From: Halichondria panicea
Lineage: Eukaryota > Porifera > Demospongiae > Suberitida > Halichondriidae
Direction: 5' to 3'
DNA length: 64,000 bases
NCBI RefSeq assembly: GCF_963675165.1
Contig: NC_087391.1
Coordinates: 5,173,626 to 5,237,625 of the forward strand
Positions 1-48,346 of this stretch are shown piece after piece (the stretch's first letter is position 1; each line of letters starts with the position of its first letter). The notes under the pieces are model-generated. The model did no database searches. It was not told the DNA's origin and saw only the letters and a program-made list of their open reading frames with translations. A program made the translations under genes and the position numbers.

Positions 1-1115
1 GCTAGTGTAGTCCGTGCTTAGGCATGAGGTGAGCTAGTGTAGTCCGTGCTTAGGCATGAGGTGAGCTAGTGCAGTCCGTGCTTATAGGCATGAGGTGAGC
101 TAGTGTAGTCCGTGCTTATAGGCATGAGGTGAGCTAGTGTAGTCCGTGCTTAGGCGTGAGGTGAGCTAGTGTAGTCCGTGCATGCTTATAGGCATGAGGT
201 GAGCTAGTGTAGTCCGTGCTTAGGCATGAGGTGAGCTAGTGTAGTCCGTGCTTAGGCATGAGGTGAGCTAGTGCAGTCCATGCTTAGGCATGAGGTGAGC
301 TAGTGTAGTCCGTGCTTAGGCATGAGGTGAGCTAGTGCAGTCCATGCTTAGGCATGAGGTGCATGAGCTAGTGCAGTCCATGCTTAGGCATGAGGTGAGC
401 TAGTGTAGTCCATGCTTAGGCATGAGGTGAGCTAGTGTAGTCCGTGCTTAGGCATGAGGTGAGCTAGTGCAGTCCGTGCTTATAGGCATGAGGTGAGCTA
501 GTGTAGTCCGTGCTTATAGGCATGAGGTGAGCTAGTGTAGTCCGTGCTTAGGCATGAGGTGCATGAGCTAGTGCAGTCCATGCTTATAGGCGTGAGGTGA
601 GCTAGTGTAGTCCGTGCTTAGGCATGAGGTGAGCTAGTGCAGTCCATGCATAGGCATGAGGTGAGCTAGTGTAGTCCATGCTTAGGCATGAGGTGAGCTA
701 GTGTAGTCCGTGCTTAGGCATGAGGTGAGCTAGTGCAGTCCATGCTTAGGCATGAGGTGCATGAGCTAGTGCAGTCCATGCTTAGGCATGAGGTGCATGA
801 GCTAGTGCAGTCCATGCTTAGGCATGAGGTGAGCTAGTGTAGTCCGTGCTTAGGCATGAGGTGAGCTAGTGCAGTCCATGCTTAGGCATGAGGTGCATGA
901 GCTAGTGCAGTCCATGCTTAGGCATGAGGTGCATGAGCTAGTGCAGTCCGTGCTTAGGCATGAGGTGCATGAGCTAGTGCAGTCCATGCTTAGGCATGAG
1001 GTGAGCTAGTGCATTCCATGCTTAGGCATGAGGTGAGCTAGTGCAGTCCATGCTTAGGCATGAGGTGAGCTAGTGCAGTCCATGCTTAGGCATGAGGTGG
1101 GCTAGTGTAGTCCAT
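1..1115. repeat. 32-bp minisatellite, about 34 units
   Basis: Head-to-tail units of about 32 bp, each starting GCTAGTGTAGTCC and ending AGGCATGAGGTGA. Variants carry small insertions (CTTATAGG in place of CTTAGG; GTGCATGA in place of GTGA) and T/C changes at GTGTAG/GTGCAG. The variants are interspersed, as expected from unequal exchange. The array begins before the window, so its length is unknown. It lies just upstream of two POLR1C exons on the same strand and probably sits in a POLR1C intron. No open frame or spacer structure is present. Confidence 0.97.
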
Positions 1116-1383
1116 GCTGGTTGGATGGATTGATTGTTGATCAGAGCCCACTGAAATCTGTTGGCTAGTTACATACAATATAAATCTCCCTTAGAACAAC
1201 TGTCTTTTACTGGACCGTTTATGGTTTATGTGAGCCTTTAAAGTTATAACTGTAATTAATGTGTTTAGATCAGTGATTGCGTTTGGATCCATTCTCGAAG
1301 AACAAGAAATAGTTCCGAAATGAGCCTGTTTGTATATAGCTATCTTTGACTGCCCATAACTTGATAATTGGCTGTACCTGCAG

Positions 1384-1825
1384 GAGCTGAAAGACTGTGT
1401 GAGACTGTCCAGAGTTAGGGACCATTTCATCTGTAAGTTGACTGCTGTATTACCACAGTGTTTTGTGAACACTTACAAAATGTGTTGCAGTAGTGTTTAT
1501 GACATAGCAAAAATAACACTGCAAACACTTTAATATACATGTATACTGGTACTTTATGACATCACAACTTGCCTTAGCAAAATGCACTGCTGATTTGGCT
1601 CATTATTGCGCTAAGGTTTTCACTAGTATTATACTTCGTAGTAATAATGTTTGGTTTTCTACCCAGTGCTATACTAATCATTTCTCCTCTCCACCTCTCT
1701 CTGTAGTTTCCGTGGAATCATCGGGTGCTTTACCACCGGACACGCTGATGGTGGAGGCAATAAAGGTTCTCAGAGAGAAATGCACATATTTCCTGGAGGA
1801 ACTTAATGAATTAACTGGACAGTAA
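1384..1825 (+). CDS. POLR1C: RNA polymerase I/III subunit RPAC1, last two exons (partial)
   Basis: RPAC1 (AC40) is the alpha-like assembly subunit shared by RNA polymerases I and III in the nucleus. Two exons are visible: 1384-1432, between CCTGCAG and GTAAGT, and 1707-1825, after CTCTGTAG. Joined in phase 1 they encode [20 protein letters not shown], followed by a helix with IKVLREKC and LEELNEL. This is the conserved C-terminus of eukaryotic RPAC1, where R-V-R-D-H-[FY]-I-F and VES-G are family signatures. Upstream exons were not found between the minisatellite and 1384, so they lie before the window or are split from these by the repeat array. The next gene on the same strand starts 125 bp after the stop. 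Confidence 0.85.
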
Positions 1826-1950
1826 TAACTATTTGTCTGTTGAGTTGTTTAGCCTTTAAATCATCCGCGTCTTCTTATTGAGGTTATGTGTGAGTGGGAG
1901 GGGCTGCTACATTTTTCACCCAGCAACAATTATTATTACATTGTTGGAGA

Positions 1951-3731
1951 ATGAAAGCCTTGCTGCTCTGTGCTCTAGTGCTGTGCTGTGGTCTACAGGC
2001 AGCTCAATGCTGCTCTTGCCCAGAAGCCTTATCACGATCCAGACCAGCAACCATAAGAGATGGCTTCTGTTTCAGGTACATATGGTATTAGTCTACCGTA
2101 TTACTAGAATATTTTGCTGGTGAAAAACCTTTGCAAATGAGCCAAATCAGCAGAAAATGTGACCCTTTGCGCGATCTAACTATTGCGTTCTGGCAAGGAT
2201 TGTGTGTATTTACTAGTAATAATTTAGGTTTTGCGGATTTTATTGTTGCGAATTGAACAACCCTCACAAAATTCGCAAATGTTTGATGCTCGCAAAACAT
2301 TCTAGTAATACGGTATAGTACACATTGGTACCTATACCATAGACAGGCCCGGATCTAGGGGGTGGGTTTCAGGGGTTGCAACCCCCAAACACTCATAGAC
2401 AGGCCCGGATCTAGGGGGTGGGTTTCAGGGGTTGCAACCCCCCCAAACACTCACAAAAACTAGCTCAACCTGCTTGTGGCTAAATGAGCAATGTGGTTAA
2501 CTTACAAGCTGTGAACTATAAAGTATTAGTATCTGTTGGCATGAGGAGAAGTCCAGGACATACTAAGTAGTAAATACACATTCATTCCACACATACCATT
2601 CACTGTATACATGACAAGGCATAGACAGTAGATTTGTAAGTATATACTTGGTCAAACATTTTGCGTGCGCGCTTTTGTTCTATAACTCATCTATACATTT
2701 TTGGCTGGATCCGCCCCTGTATAGATCTATGTCCATATACAAAATAGCTGCATTACTGTGAATATTAAACCATTTATCTTATTATTCTAGGTGTAGCTTT
2801 ATTTGTAGGTCTTCAGAATCACTAGCTAGCTATAAAAATCAAAGGAACACAGCTAAATGTAATAATTATTATTACATTTAGCTGTGTTCCTTTGATACTG
2901 TTATTGTTTACATTACAGCCCTATGGTGTACTCGGCCCGGGTAGTTGGTGCCGTATGTAACTGCGTCATGGGGACCACTAACCTGAAGTGTGTCAACTAC
3001 ACCACTCAAGCTGACTCCACGCTGACCGCCGAGGTGATGACCATGGGGACGTGTGAGGGTGCCAGCTTCGGCTTTGATAGCTTCGACATGTGCGCTGATC
3101 TCAGCAGTGCACTATCTGTCAACACAGGTATACTTAGTCTAAAGTGAACTCGTTATTTTGTACAGCTATTTAATTATTTGTCCCCACAGCTATAATGAAT
3201 GTGTCTGGCCTACCCACTCGGAACTTGACAGCAGAGGCAGAGTTTGGCAGGTGTCCAAACGTGTGCCCATTCAATAACGTTACCAATGACTATGACACTA
3301 TAGCCAACCCGTGCCAGTATACTATGGAGCTAATAGAAGTGTTCAAGCCTATAAACACCACCTTTGTAAGTTGATACTGACAATACCAGATACTGTCAAA
3401 ATTATCATTAGGATCATCTTCCTCCTCACACACACACGCCTGACGGCAACAGAGCAATCCATTGATGACGAATGGACCTGATGTTCTCACATCATGTGGT
3501 AACCCCAATAGACGTCTGAGCATTGGCGAGACGTATCTAGTTGGAGTGGGTGGGGTATGTAACCCCATCTCTGCATGGTCAGCCCTGGATACTTATTCTG
3601 AAAGTGAGCTGAGTCTCCTCCGAGGCCTAAGTGCTGACACGGGGCTGGTGTGTGGGGCTCTGGGTACAATGCCCTCCATCGTGACTCTAGTGCTCTCAGT
3701 GCTCCTCATCCTCACAATGGTGGCTGTCTGA
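1951..3731 (+). CDS. TIMP/netrin (NTR)-like secreted protein with hydrophobic C-tail
   Basis: Four exons (1951-2075, 2919-3127, 3190-3365, 3453-3731) join in phases 2, 1 and 0 to give about 262 residues. The first ATG opens a clear signal peptide (MKALLLCALVLCCGLQAAQ). It is followed by CCSC, so cleavage could leave the Cys-x-Cys N-terminus typical of TIMPs. YSARVVGAV, then a C-terminal block with TSCG, IGETYLVG, GVCNPISAW and LSLLRG, match the strand and helix pattern of NTR/TIMP domains, in which an early Cys pairs with the CG and VC cysteines. Several N-glycosylation sites (NYT, NVS, NLT, NVT, NTT) are present. The protein ends in about 18 hydrophobic residues with no charged tail, which suggests a GPI signal or a terminal anchor. 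Known TIMPs inhibit metalloproteinases and are soluble. Activity here is inferred, and the middle region (209 bp plus 176 bp of exon) does not align clearly. Confidence 0.6.
2094..2315. repeat. MITE family 1 (TACCGTATTACTAG termini), full copy
   Basis: A 222-bp element in intron 1 of the TIMP-like gene. It begins TACCGTATTACTAGAATATT and ends with the near-perfect inverse (AACATTCTAGTAATACGGTA), consistent with a TA target site. The interior carries recognisable blocks (TTTGCRAATGAGCCAAAT, ATTGCGTTCTGGCAAGGAT, TTTGATGCTCGCAAAACATT). These recur at 18779-18984, 22913-22990, 23609-23798, 30093-30298, 50282-50487 and about 51186-51256. The termini fit a Tc1/mariner-type non-autonomous element; no transposase frame is present. 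Confidence 0.85.
2338..2732. repeat. Transposon-like segment with inverted ends and an internal 56-bp duplication
   Basis: A 56-bp block (AGACAGGCCCGGATCTAGGG and onward) occurs twice in tandem, at 2341-2396 and 2397-2452. About 280 bp later the sequence GGCTGGATCCGCCCCTGTAT followed by AGATCTATG is an imperfect inverse of the left end, which suggests terminal inverted repeats of a non-autonomous element. It lies in intron 1 of the TIMP-like gene. The boundaries are approximate. Confidence 0.5.
2838..2896. repeat. Perfect 59-bp palindrome (29-bp arms, 1-nt centre)
   Basis: ATCAAAGGAACACAGCTAAA starts the left arm, and the right arm is its exact inverse ending in CTTTGAT, with a single T at the centre. 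It sits 22 bp upstream of exon 2 of the TIMP-like gene, so the pre-mRNA could fold into a strong hairpin just before the splice acceptor. Confidence 0.95.
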
Positions 3732-4016
3732 ACTTGAACTTGAACACTTTTTTTTCGTGTCTACTATAATCATACCCTAAGCTATAGCTTCATACGATCA
3801 TTATTTTAACCCATAAAATTATTATGACTGTAAAATTAATTATAACTCTATAACTTACAATTGTTTATTTATGATGATATTTATAGTGCACATGATTAAT
3901 GACTGCATGCACGTAATTACAATGTACACATAATTATACATACATGGCAACTTTGGCATGTTAAATAATCACATTCTGTAGCTTTTAGCACATTGAAATG
4001 AAGCATTGTAAGTCAA

Positions 4017-41612
<37,596 letters not shown>

Positions 41613-43704
41613 AGCCTAACTAACTAGTCCGTACACAACTTAGCTGTCCAGTCTAATCCTTCCCTTGCTTATATAATTTTTATTTTTATTATTGAAATTA
41701 ATATTAATTTTGGTAAAGATCGACACACGCTAATGGATTGTAGTCTAGGTAAATATCGTCTTCTATAATTATCTCCTCACAGCAAGTGCGGCCTGTAATC
41801 GAGGCTAGTGCGAGGCTAAGTGCTAGATATAATTCCAGCTATACGGAGCTGTAAGAGGAGCTATGGGGTAAGTGTAACTTTTCTTGCTTAGACCCATTAA
41901 TAACAATGTTGTTTCCCTAGCTAGATATTCTGTATAGCGTATATTTCTCGGGCATAAACTTTTGCGGAATAAATGACAGAAAGGTTTTCGCGAATTTAAT
42001 TTTCGCATTTCGCGGAATAGCAGCCTTTCTGTAGCATGCATGCATGCGATATTAAATTCGTGGGTATAAATGTTCGCGGTACATGCTTAATCAGCAAAAA
42101 CCACAAACATTTATACGGTACTCTTGTAGGCTTGATCATAATGATAGAAGCCATAACAACAAGAACAACTCCTCACTGCAACCGTACATGTACTAGGTAA
42201 ACGTAATTTGTATATGTGTGTATATGTCAAGGCTGCGATGTCACTAAACTGAATTGAAAATTGATAGCCAGTTCTGCTTACCCACTATATATATAGGAAC
42301 CCTGGCATTCCCTATTATCCTGAGGGCTAAAGGTTAACCGTAAGTTGAATAGTGAGTATATATATTGATCTGGATCATCATAATAATGTATGCCTTTACC
42401 GGTATATACTGTTGCCATGCTGTTGCTATGTGCAATATGCAGCATAACGTACTGAATCTCATATTCTGCACTGACCACAAAGCCTTAAGGGATTAATGAT
42501 ACACATGGCATTTTTAAAAAGTAAATGCCGCATAGCACACAGGCTTACAATAAAGTTCTTTACTGTCTGCTTTAACCTAGGATATAGTCACTCGTACTCG
42601 TTTAAGGCATAAACAGCAACAGCGTTGAAGAGAGAGTGTTTTTGCAGTGTTGGGTGGGGCTGCTTTACTCTTGTTTATTAGCACGAGCGAGGAGCCCCAA
42701 CATTTCGTGAGTCAAGCCATTCGTCGTGCCAATGACGCAATGTTGAATGGTCAGATACTGGTGTCTTTGAGCAGAGATGCAAGCAGCTGGGACAATTGTA
42801 TATTTCGTAACAACATTACACAAAGCAAACTAATTACCTCTTCATAACACTCTAAACTTTTTTTGAGCGAAAGCAAAACATGATGAGAGGCATTAACACA
42901 GCACAGCTTGCAACATTCATGTATTTTGTTCGATTTTTCACACATAATTTTTATTGTGCAGGTGTCGGAACAACAACTTATATGGAACAACTTGGGTCCT
43001 TCCAGTCCATTGAACAAGTGAAATTCATCTGCATGTACATGTATATAATTTATTTTCAACCATTTAATAACATACCATATAATTATTTCTATAGGGTATA
43101 AACTTTCGCGGAATAGCAGCATGCGATATTAAATTCCTGGGTATAAATGTTAGGATAGTGAGAATAATAGACAGATACAGGTCATGAATCTAGTGTAAAT
43201 ATTTGTAGGCCTGAGGGAAGTACTGGTGGTTATCTCTTTGGCTTCTATTATTATAGTCAGGAGCACATGTAATCTGCTCCTGATAAGTGTTAATAGATAG
43301 AGTATAGTTTGATGTTACTTGCAACGACATGGGGCCTATAATCACGTTGAGGAATAATGTGGGAATAATATATAGGCGATTTGAAAAGAATAATAGGCAA
43401 TTTTGAAAAGGCTATAATGAGAGTAATGATTTACTGCGCATGCGCTTAGATATGCCTATAAACCAGGATATGAGGTGATCTTTACCAATAAGGTTCCTTG
43501 AAACAAAAGGGGTGTGGCTAGTACACAAGCGTGTACGTACATGTACGTAGCTCCAGAGCTAGCTAGCTAGCTTTGATATTAAACCCATTTTTAACTCCAG
43601 CTAGAAGGTAGAGCTGGCCTCTACATTGCTAATAGCGTATCAATTGACGGAACAGTAAACTAACCAAAAGCCGGTTCCAGTGCTTCAACCCTCAAGCGTT
43701 TACA
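41613..43704. promoter_or_regulatory. Divergent intergenic region between MAPKBP1 and protein kinase D
   Basis: The two genes are head to head, 2.1 kb apart. It contains a MITE family 2 relative at 41934-42119 (ends near CTGTATAGCGTATATTTC and AACATTTATACGGTA) and another fragment near 43090-43150 (GGGTATAAACTTTCGCGGAATAG). AT-rich sequence fills the rest. The 66-codon frame at 42647 shows no homology that I recognise. No TATA box was identified with confidence. Confidence 0.5.
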
Positions 43705-45649
43705 ATGGACCACAACAACACACCCAACATAATGTTGACACTCGACAATGGGGCCATGGAGCCTCGCAAAGTCACAATCAAGTTTCAGTGTGGCCTGCTC
43801 AGAGAGACAGAGACCTTCATTGGAGATGATGTGAGGTACCTGAACAGGGACTCACTACTAGACTATGTGGCTGACATGCTCTGTATTAAGGTACGTAAGT
43901 GTTTCTCATAGTCTGCATGTCTAATAGAATATGCAAAAAGGTGTATTGAGACGTAAATAACCTAAAAAGTGTGTGTGTGTGTCTCTAACATCAATTGCAT
44001 ATTTAAGTTATGAATAATAGTGACGTCACTCCCACCCGTGACTAATAATGATGAGAGTATTCAATATCAGTAGATCACATTCTGTATATATGGATTGTGC
44101 AGGCCTTGGTTACCGTGTGTGTGTGTGTGCGTGCATGCGAGCCACTCAAATAAAGTCAAAATAATAAATAATAAATGCTTACGGTGTTGCGTATAATTAT
44201 AGTATCAGTTGCCTGAGGCTAGGTACCTTTGTTATTCATAACCTTGAAGGTCTGTTGCTCACCACTGATTACATTCCGATGATCATAATACATGTACAAA
44301 TATCCTGTACGCTTTGTTAAACAACCTATACCTCCATTATAACAATCACCCCATCCTGTGCAATAGTGTCACCACCTTAGAACTGACAGTACTCATTCCA
44401 ATTATGTCAGTATTCATTGGGTAATGTAGTGTGTTTGTGTGATAAATGTGACCTGTGAGACACTTTCCCTCAGCCTTGAACACCTCCTCACCTAAAAAAC
44501 TAAAATTGATAACATATTTCAATTTGTGTACTTTGCTTGCTAAAACCAAATACTGTAGTTGTTCTGTTTGTTGATTTGTCTTGTCTAGGACGTTCCCTAA
44601 TGGAATTAACTGTGTGTGTGTCTTACATTGGTAGGATCTCTTGTTTGCAAACTCTCGATATTTATAGCTCGATATTTATATCTCAGTAAGTATTGACATT
44701 CCAGCGGCAAGCTCTGTGTGCATGTGACTGCATGCACCCTTTTCTGAGATTAGAGATGTCTTTATTTGGCACGGGTTTGTCATCATAGGCAGCTGCTCGT
44801 GGCAATTGGCCAGCCTCTCAGGAATTATTTAGGACATTGTCTAATCATTTGCCAATCTCTTAGGCTACCAAAGCACGGGTATGATAATTAAATAATATGT
44901 ACATAGCTATGTGTACATGGCTACATGTAGCTGGTTTGTGTTATACTATTATTCTCGGTTGGGTTGGATTGGGTTGAATTCCACTGGGAATGGTTGTGGT
45001 CAAAGCACCGTGTGATGACTAGCTATCCTGGTATGTCCGCGTCAATGACAATTACTCTCGACATACAATCTACAAGTATCGTACGATAAACTTAACTCAC
45101 CCACCCCCCCCCCCCCACCACAGTTTCCCGAGCACCCATACGGTGACCTGATGGAGAAGCTGATCCTCTACCGACATGAGGCCAACAATCAACTGGTGCC
45201 ATTCAAAGCTGACGATCCGGTGGAAGATGGCATCATTGTTGATGTCGTTCTCAATGGTATGTAGAAGTTAACTCGCTACAATAATTAATGATGATGAGGT
45301 TCATTAGACGTGATAGTCGGTTGTTTGGTGTTTTGTTTCTAACAATGCAATGAATGCCGTGGGGGGGATGATAGTTGTCTGTGTCTGTGTGTGTCTATAG
45401 ACATGTATAGTGGTGCTCCACTCAAGGATGTGGAGAATGGGACATACAATATTCATCGTTTCCCAGGATTGTTCAGATGAATGATCTAAGTCCTATGGAT
45501 TGTTTTGTAGGCTTAATGGCGAATGCTAACTTCCTGTTAGAGTCGCACTCTTTTCTCAACCCCGAATAAGTGGGTTGATTGCAACTATCCTATACATGTA
45601 TACCTTTACCAGTCACACACCCACACGCCCACACACACACACACACACA

Positions 45650-45689
<40 letters not shown>

Positions 45690-48292
45690 GCAATCAAAGC
45701 AAGAGTATGATGATGTCATTTGTCCGCACATCCTCACTGTAAACACCTACCGTACTCCGGGCACCTTCTGTGACTTCTGTGGCACCGTCTTGTTTGGACT
45801 GCTCAAGCAGGGGCTCAAGTGTGAAGGTCAGGGAGTGTGTACAGTCAGCCACACTGGTCAATGGTGGTTGGTATCAGTCAGTCACCTCTATACAGTTGAA
45901 AAAACCACCTCTTTAGGCCTAGCTTCCACAAGTTAGGCTAAGAAGCAAATTTGTGCGGTTCAGTATTGAAAATACCCACCACTTGAACATTCTACTGTTA
46001 CCCTTCCCTTCCCTTATACAACTGGAGCTAATTGTTCTGTAATGTACCCTAATTCATATTCACAAGGCTAGGTACTGTTTTGTTAAAGTGACTATTGACA
46101 TGGCAAATAGTTACTCTACTAAGAATTGTTATTGTTAGAATTGGGGGGATATTGCTATTCAACTGCTAAGTTATCAAAGGACATTAAACAAATAACTTGC
46201 CCTCAGTTCATCCTGTATTAATCCTTTAATGTCTGTATAATTATAGTGCTAAGCTCTGATCTCCCCTCAGGCTGCGACAAGAACTATCACAAGAAGTGTG
46301 CCTATAAAGTACCCAACAACTGTACCCGGCTGAAAGAGAGAGACGGTGTCTCGGTTCCCCCCAACCTACTAGTGCACCCTCGTACCCAGGAGGTGTGGAG
46401 TGGGCGGCCCCTCTGGATAGACAGGACTCTCAAGAGCAGACAGCAAGTGCCACACACTTTATTTGTGCACACTTTCAAGAAACCCACTCAGTGTCACCAT
46501 TGCAAGAAACTGGTGAGTCCTGTGTGTGTGTGTGTGGTGTGTGGTGTGTGTGGTGTGGGGGTGTGTGTGTGTGGGTGGGTGGGTGTCTATGCACATGTAC
46601 AGTATCTTTTCTGAACTTTTATAGCTTTGTACAGTGTAACCGTATTGTCCCATTGCTAATATATTATTTTCACACAATATTATGATATTTTCTTACTGCT
46701 CCCCAAGACTTGAAAGTACCGAGTGTATTGAAGTTTACTGTGTACTCACTTACTAACTCTGCTAGTATCATGTGCTGAACTAGATATCCAATTGAAGTGC
46801 AATTAATGTCTCAAGTTCTTCCATTAACAAGGAATGCTTTGACCACCCTCCTCTCTCACAGATGAAAGGCATGTTTCGACAGGGCCTCAAGTGTAAGGAT
46901 TGTAAAGTGGCCGTTCACAAGAAGTGTGCCAAAGAGCTGGGCAACGAGTGTCCAGGGGAAGTCCCCTCTCTCAGTAGAGTTGACAGTGGCGAGTGGAGTA
47001 AGTCCATCATAATTCTTCCTACTTTTGATTCCGACACTTTAAAAATACAATGCTGAAATACGATGCTGTTGTTGCTATCATAACATTACTCACGTTGCTA
47101 TGTTACAAGCAGTGTGTCTATAATCACTTTATTCTCTCACCGTGTAGCCATGGCAACTCTCGCTCGGTCAGTGATAGCCAATGAGTATTCGATGGCTGAC
47201 GAACCTGGCGCCATGTACCCGGGGGATGAGGTACTGCTCTTGCCACAGAAACACGACACTGAGATCTCCGGTGGATCAGGGGGTGTGGCCTCCTCTGAAG
47301 GAGGCGGGGCTAGTGATGGACTGAGAGAGGAGAGCCCCGCCTCCTCATCCTCCAGTGCGGAACCCTTTGATCCAGTGGTGAGTGGGTGGGGCTAGTCCCA
47401 ATGCTGTGCTTACTGTATATTGAATAGAAAATGATTCAGAAGTAGAATGAAGTAGAATGCAGTAGGGTGGAGTAGTATCAAGCCAGCAAAGAGGTCGGAG
47501 TGTTACTGACCTGTTGATTGCATTTGGTTGGCTGGCTATACTTTAAGTACAGATGTACAACTCTTGGTGATTGTTTTTGTTGGGAGAGCTGGTTTGTGTG
47601 TTTTTTCCTTGTGCTTTGGTAAATCTAGCGTCCTAACATATCATCTTTTGCTTACTTTGAGCACTATCCTTACAAATTATACCTCACACCAATTTTCTAG
47701 TGGTGGCTATTTTCAATCTTCAATCTCAATTCAAAACACAAAGTTGCATCTTTTATTTCGCCTAACATAGGCCTCTAAGAAGTTAGTTAGTTATTATTGT
47801 CTAGAGGTGGTTAGTACCACCACCACCACCACCGACCAGTGTGGGCACATACCTCCCTCCACTCATGCCCCCCCCCCCCCCCCTCCGCTTATCATGTCCC
47901 CCCATCCAGGAATCTTCGTACGTTGGTGCTCCAATGGATGCCATAGCTGAGGAACCCAGTGGAGAGGACTCCACTAGTAACGAAGGCTCAGATCACAACA
48001 CGGCTGAACACATGGACTCAGCTGATAACATCAAGCTGCAACGTGTAACGGGCGTGTCCATGAGAAACAAGAAACCACCTCCTGCTTCAGTACTCAAGGA
48101 GGCGTGGATGGTCCACTATACTAACAAGTCCACTCTGGTACGAAGGTCATAGCTCATATATAGTTAGCTCTATATACAGCCTCTTTCACGTTGGCACGGT
48201 CTGTGTGTGTGTGCTTAGTTTGGTAGCAAGCTGAACTGGTGCACTTAAACTATAATGTATTGAATTATGAAGTTCAGTTAGAGTCCACTAAA

Positions 48293-48346
<54 letters not shown>

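Noticed and set aside
1..1115. Possible CRISPR array
   Set aside because: Units are directly contiguous 32-bp repeats without unique spacers, in an animal genome; it is a minisatellite.
2088..2300. 70-codon minus-strand frame
   Set aside because: It lies wholly in a MITE family 1 copy; the same frame is broken in other copies.
42647..42847. 66-codon frame between MAPKBP1 and protein kinase D
   Set aside because: It lacks splice context, recognisable homology or a clear promoter; probably chance.
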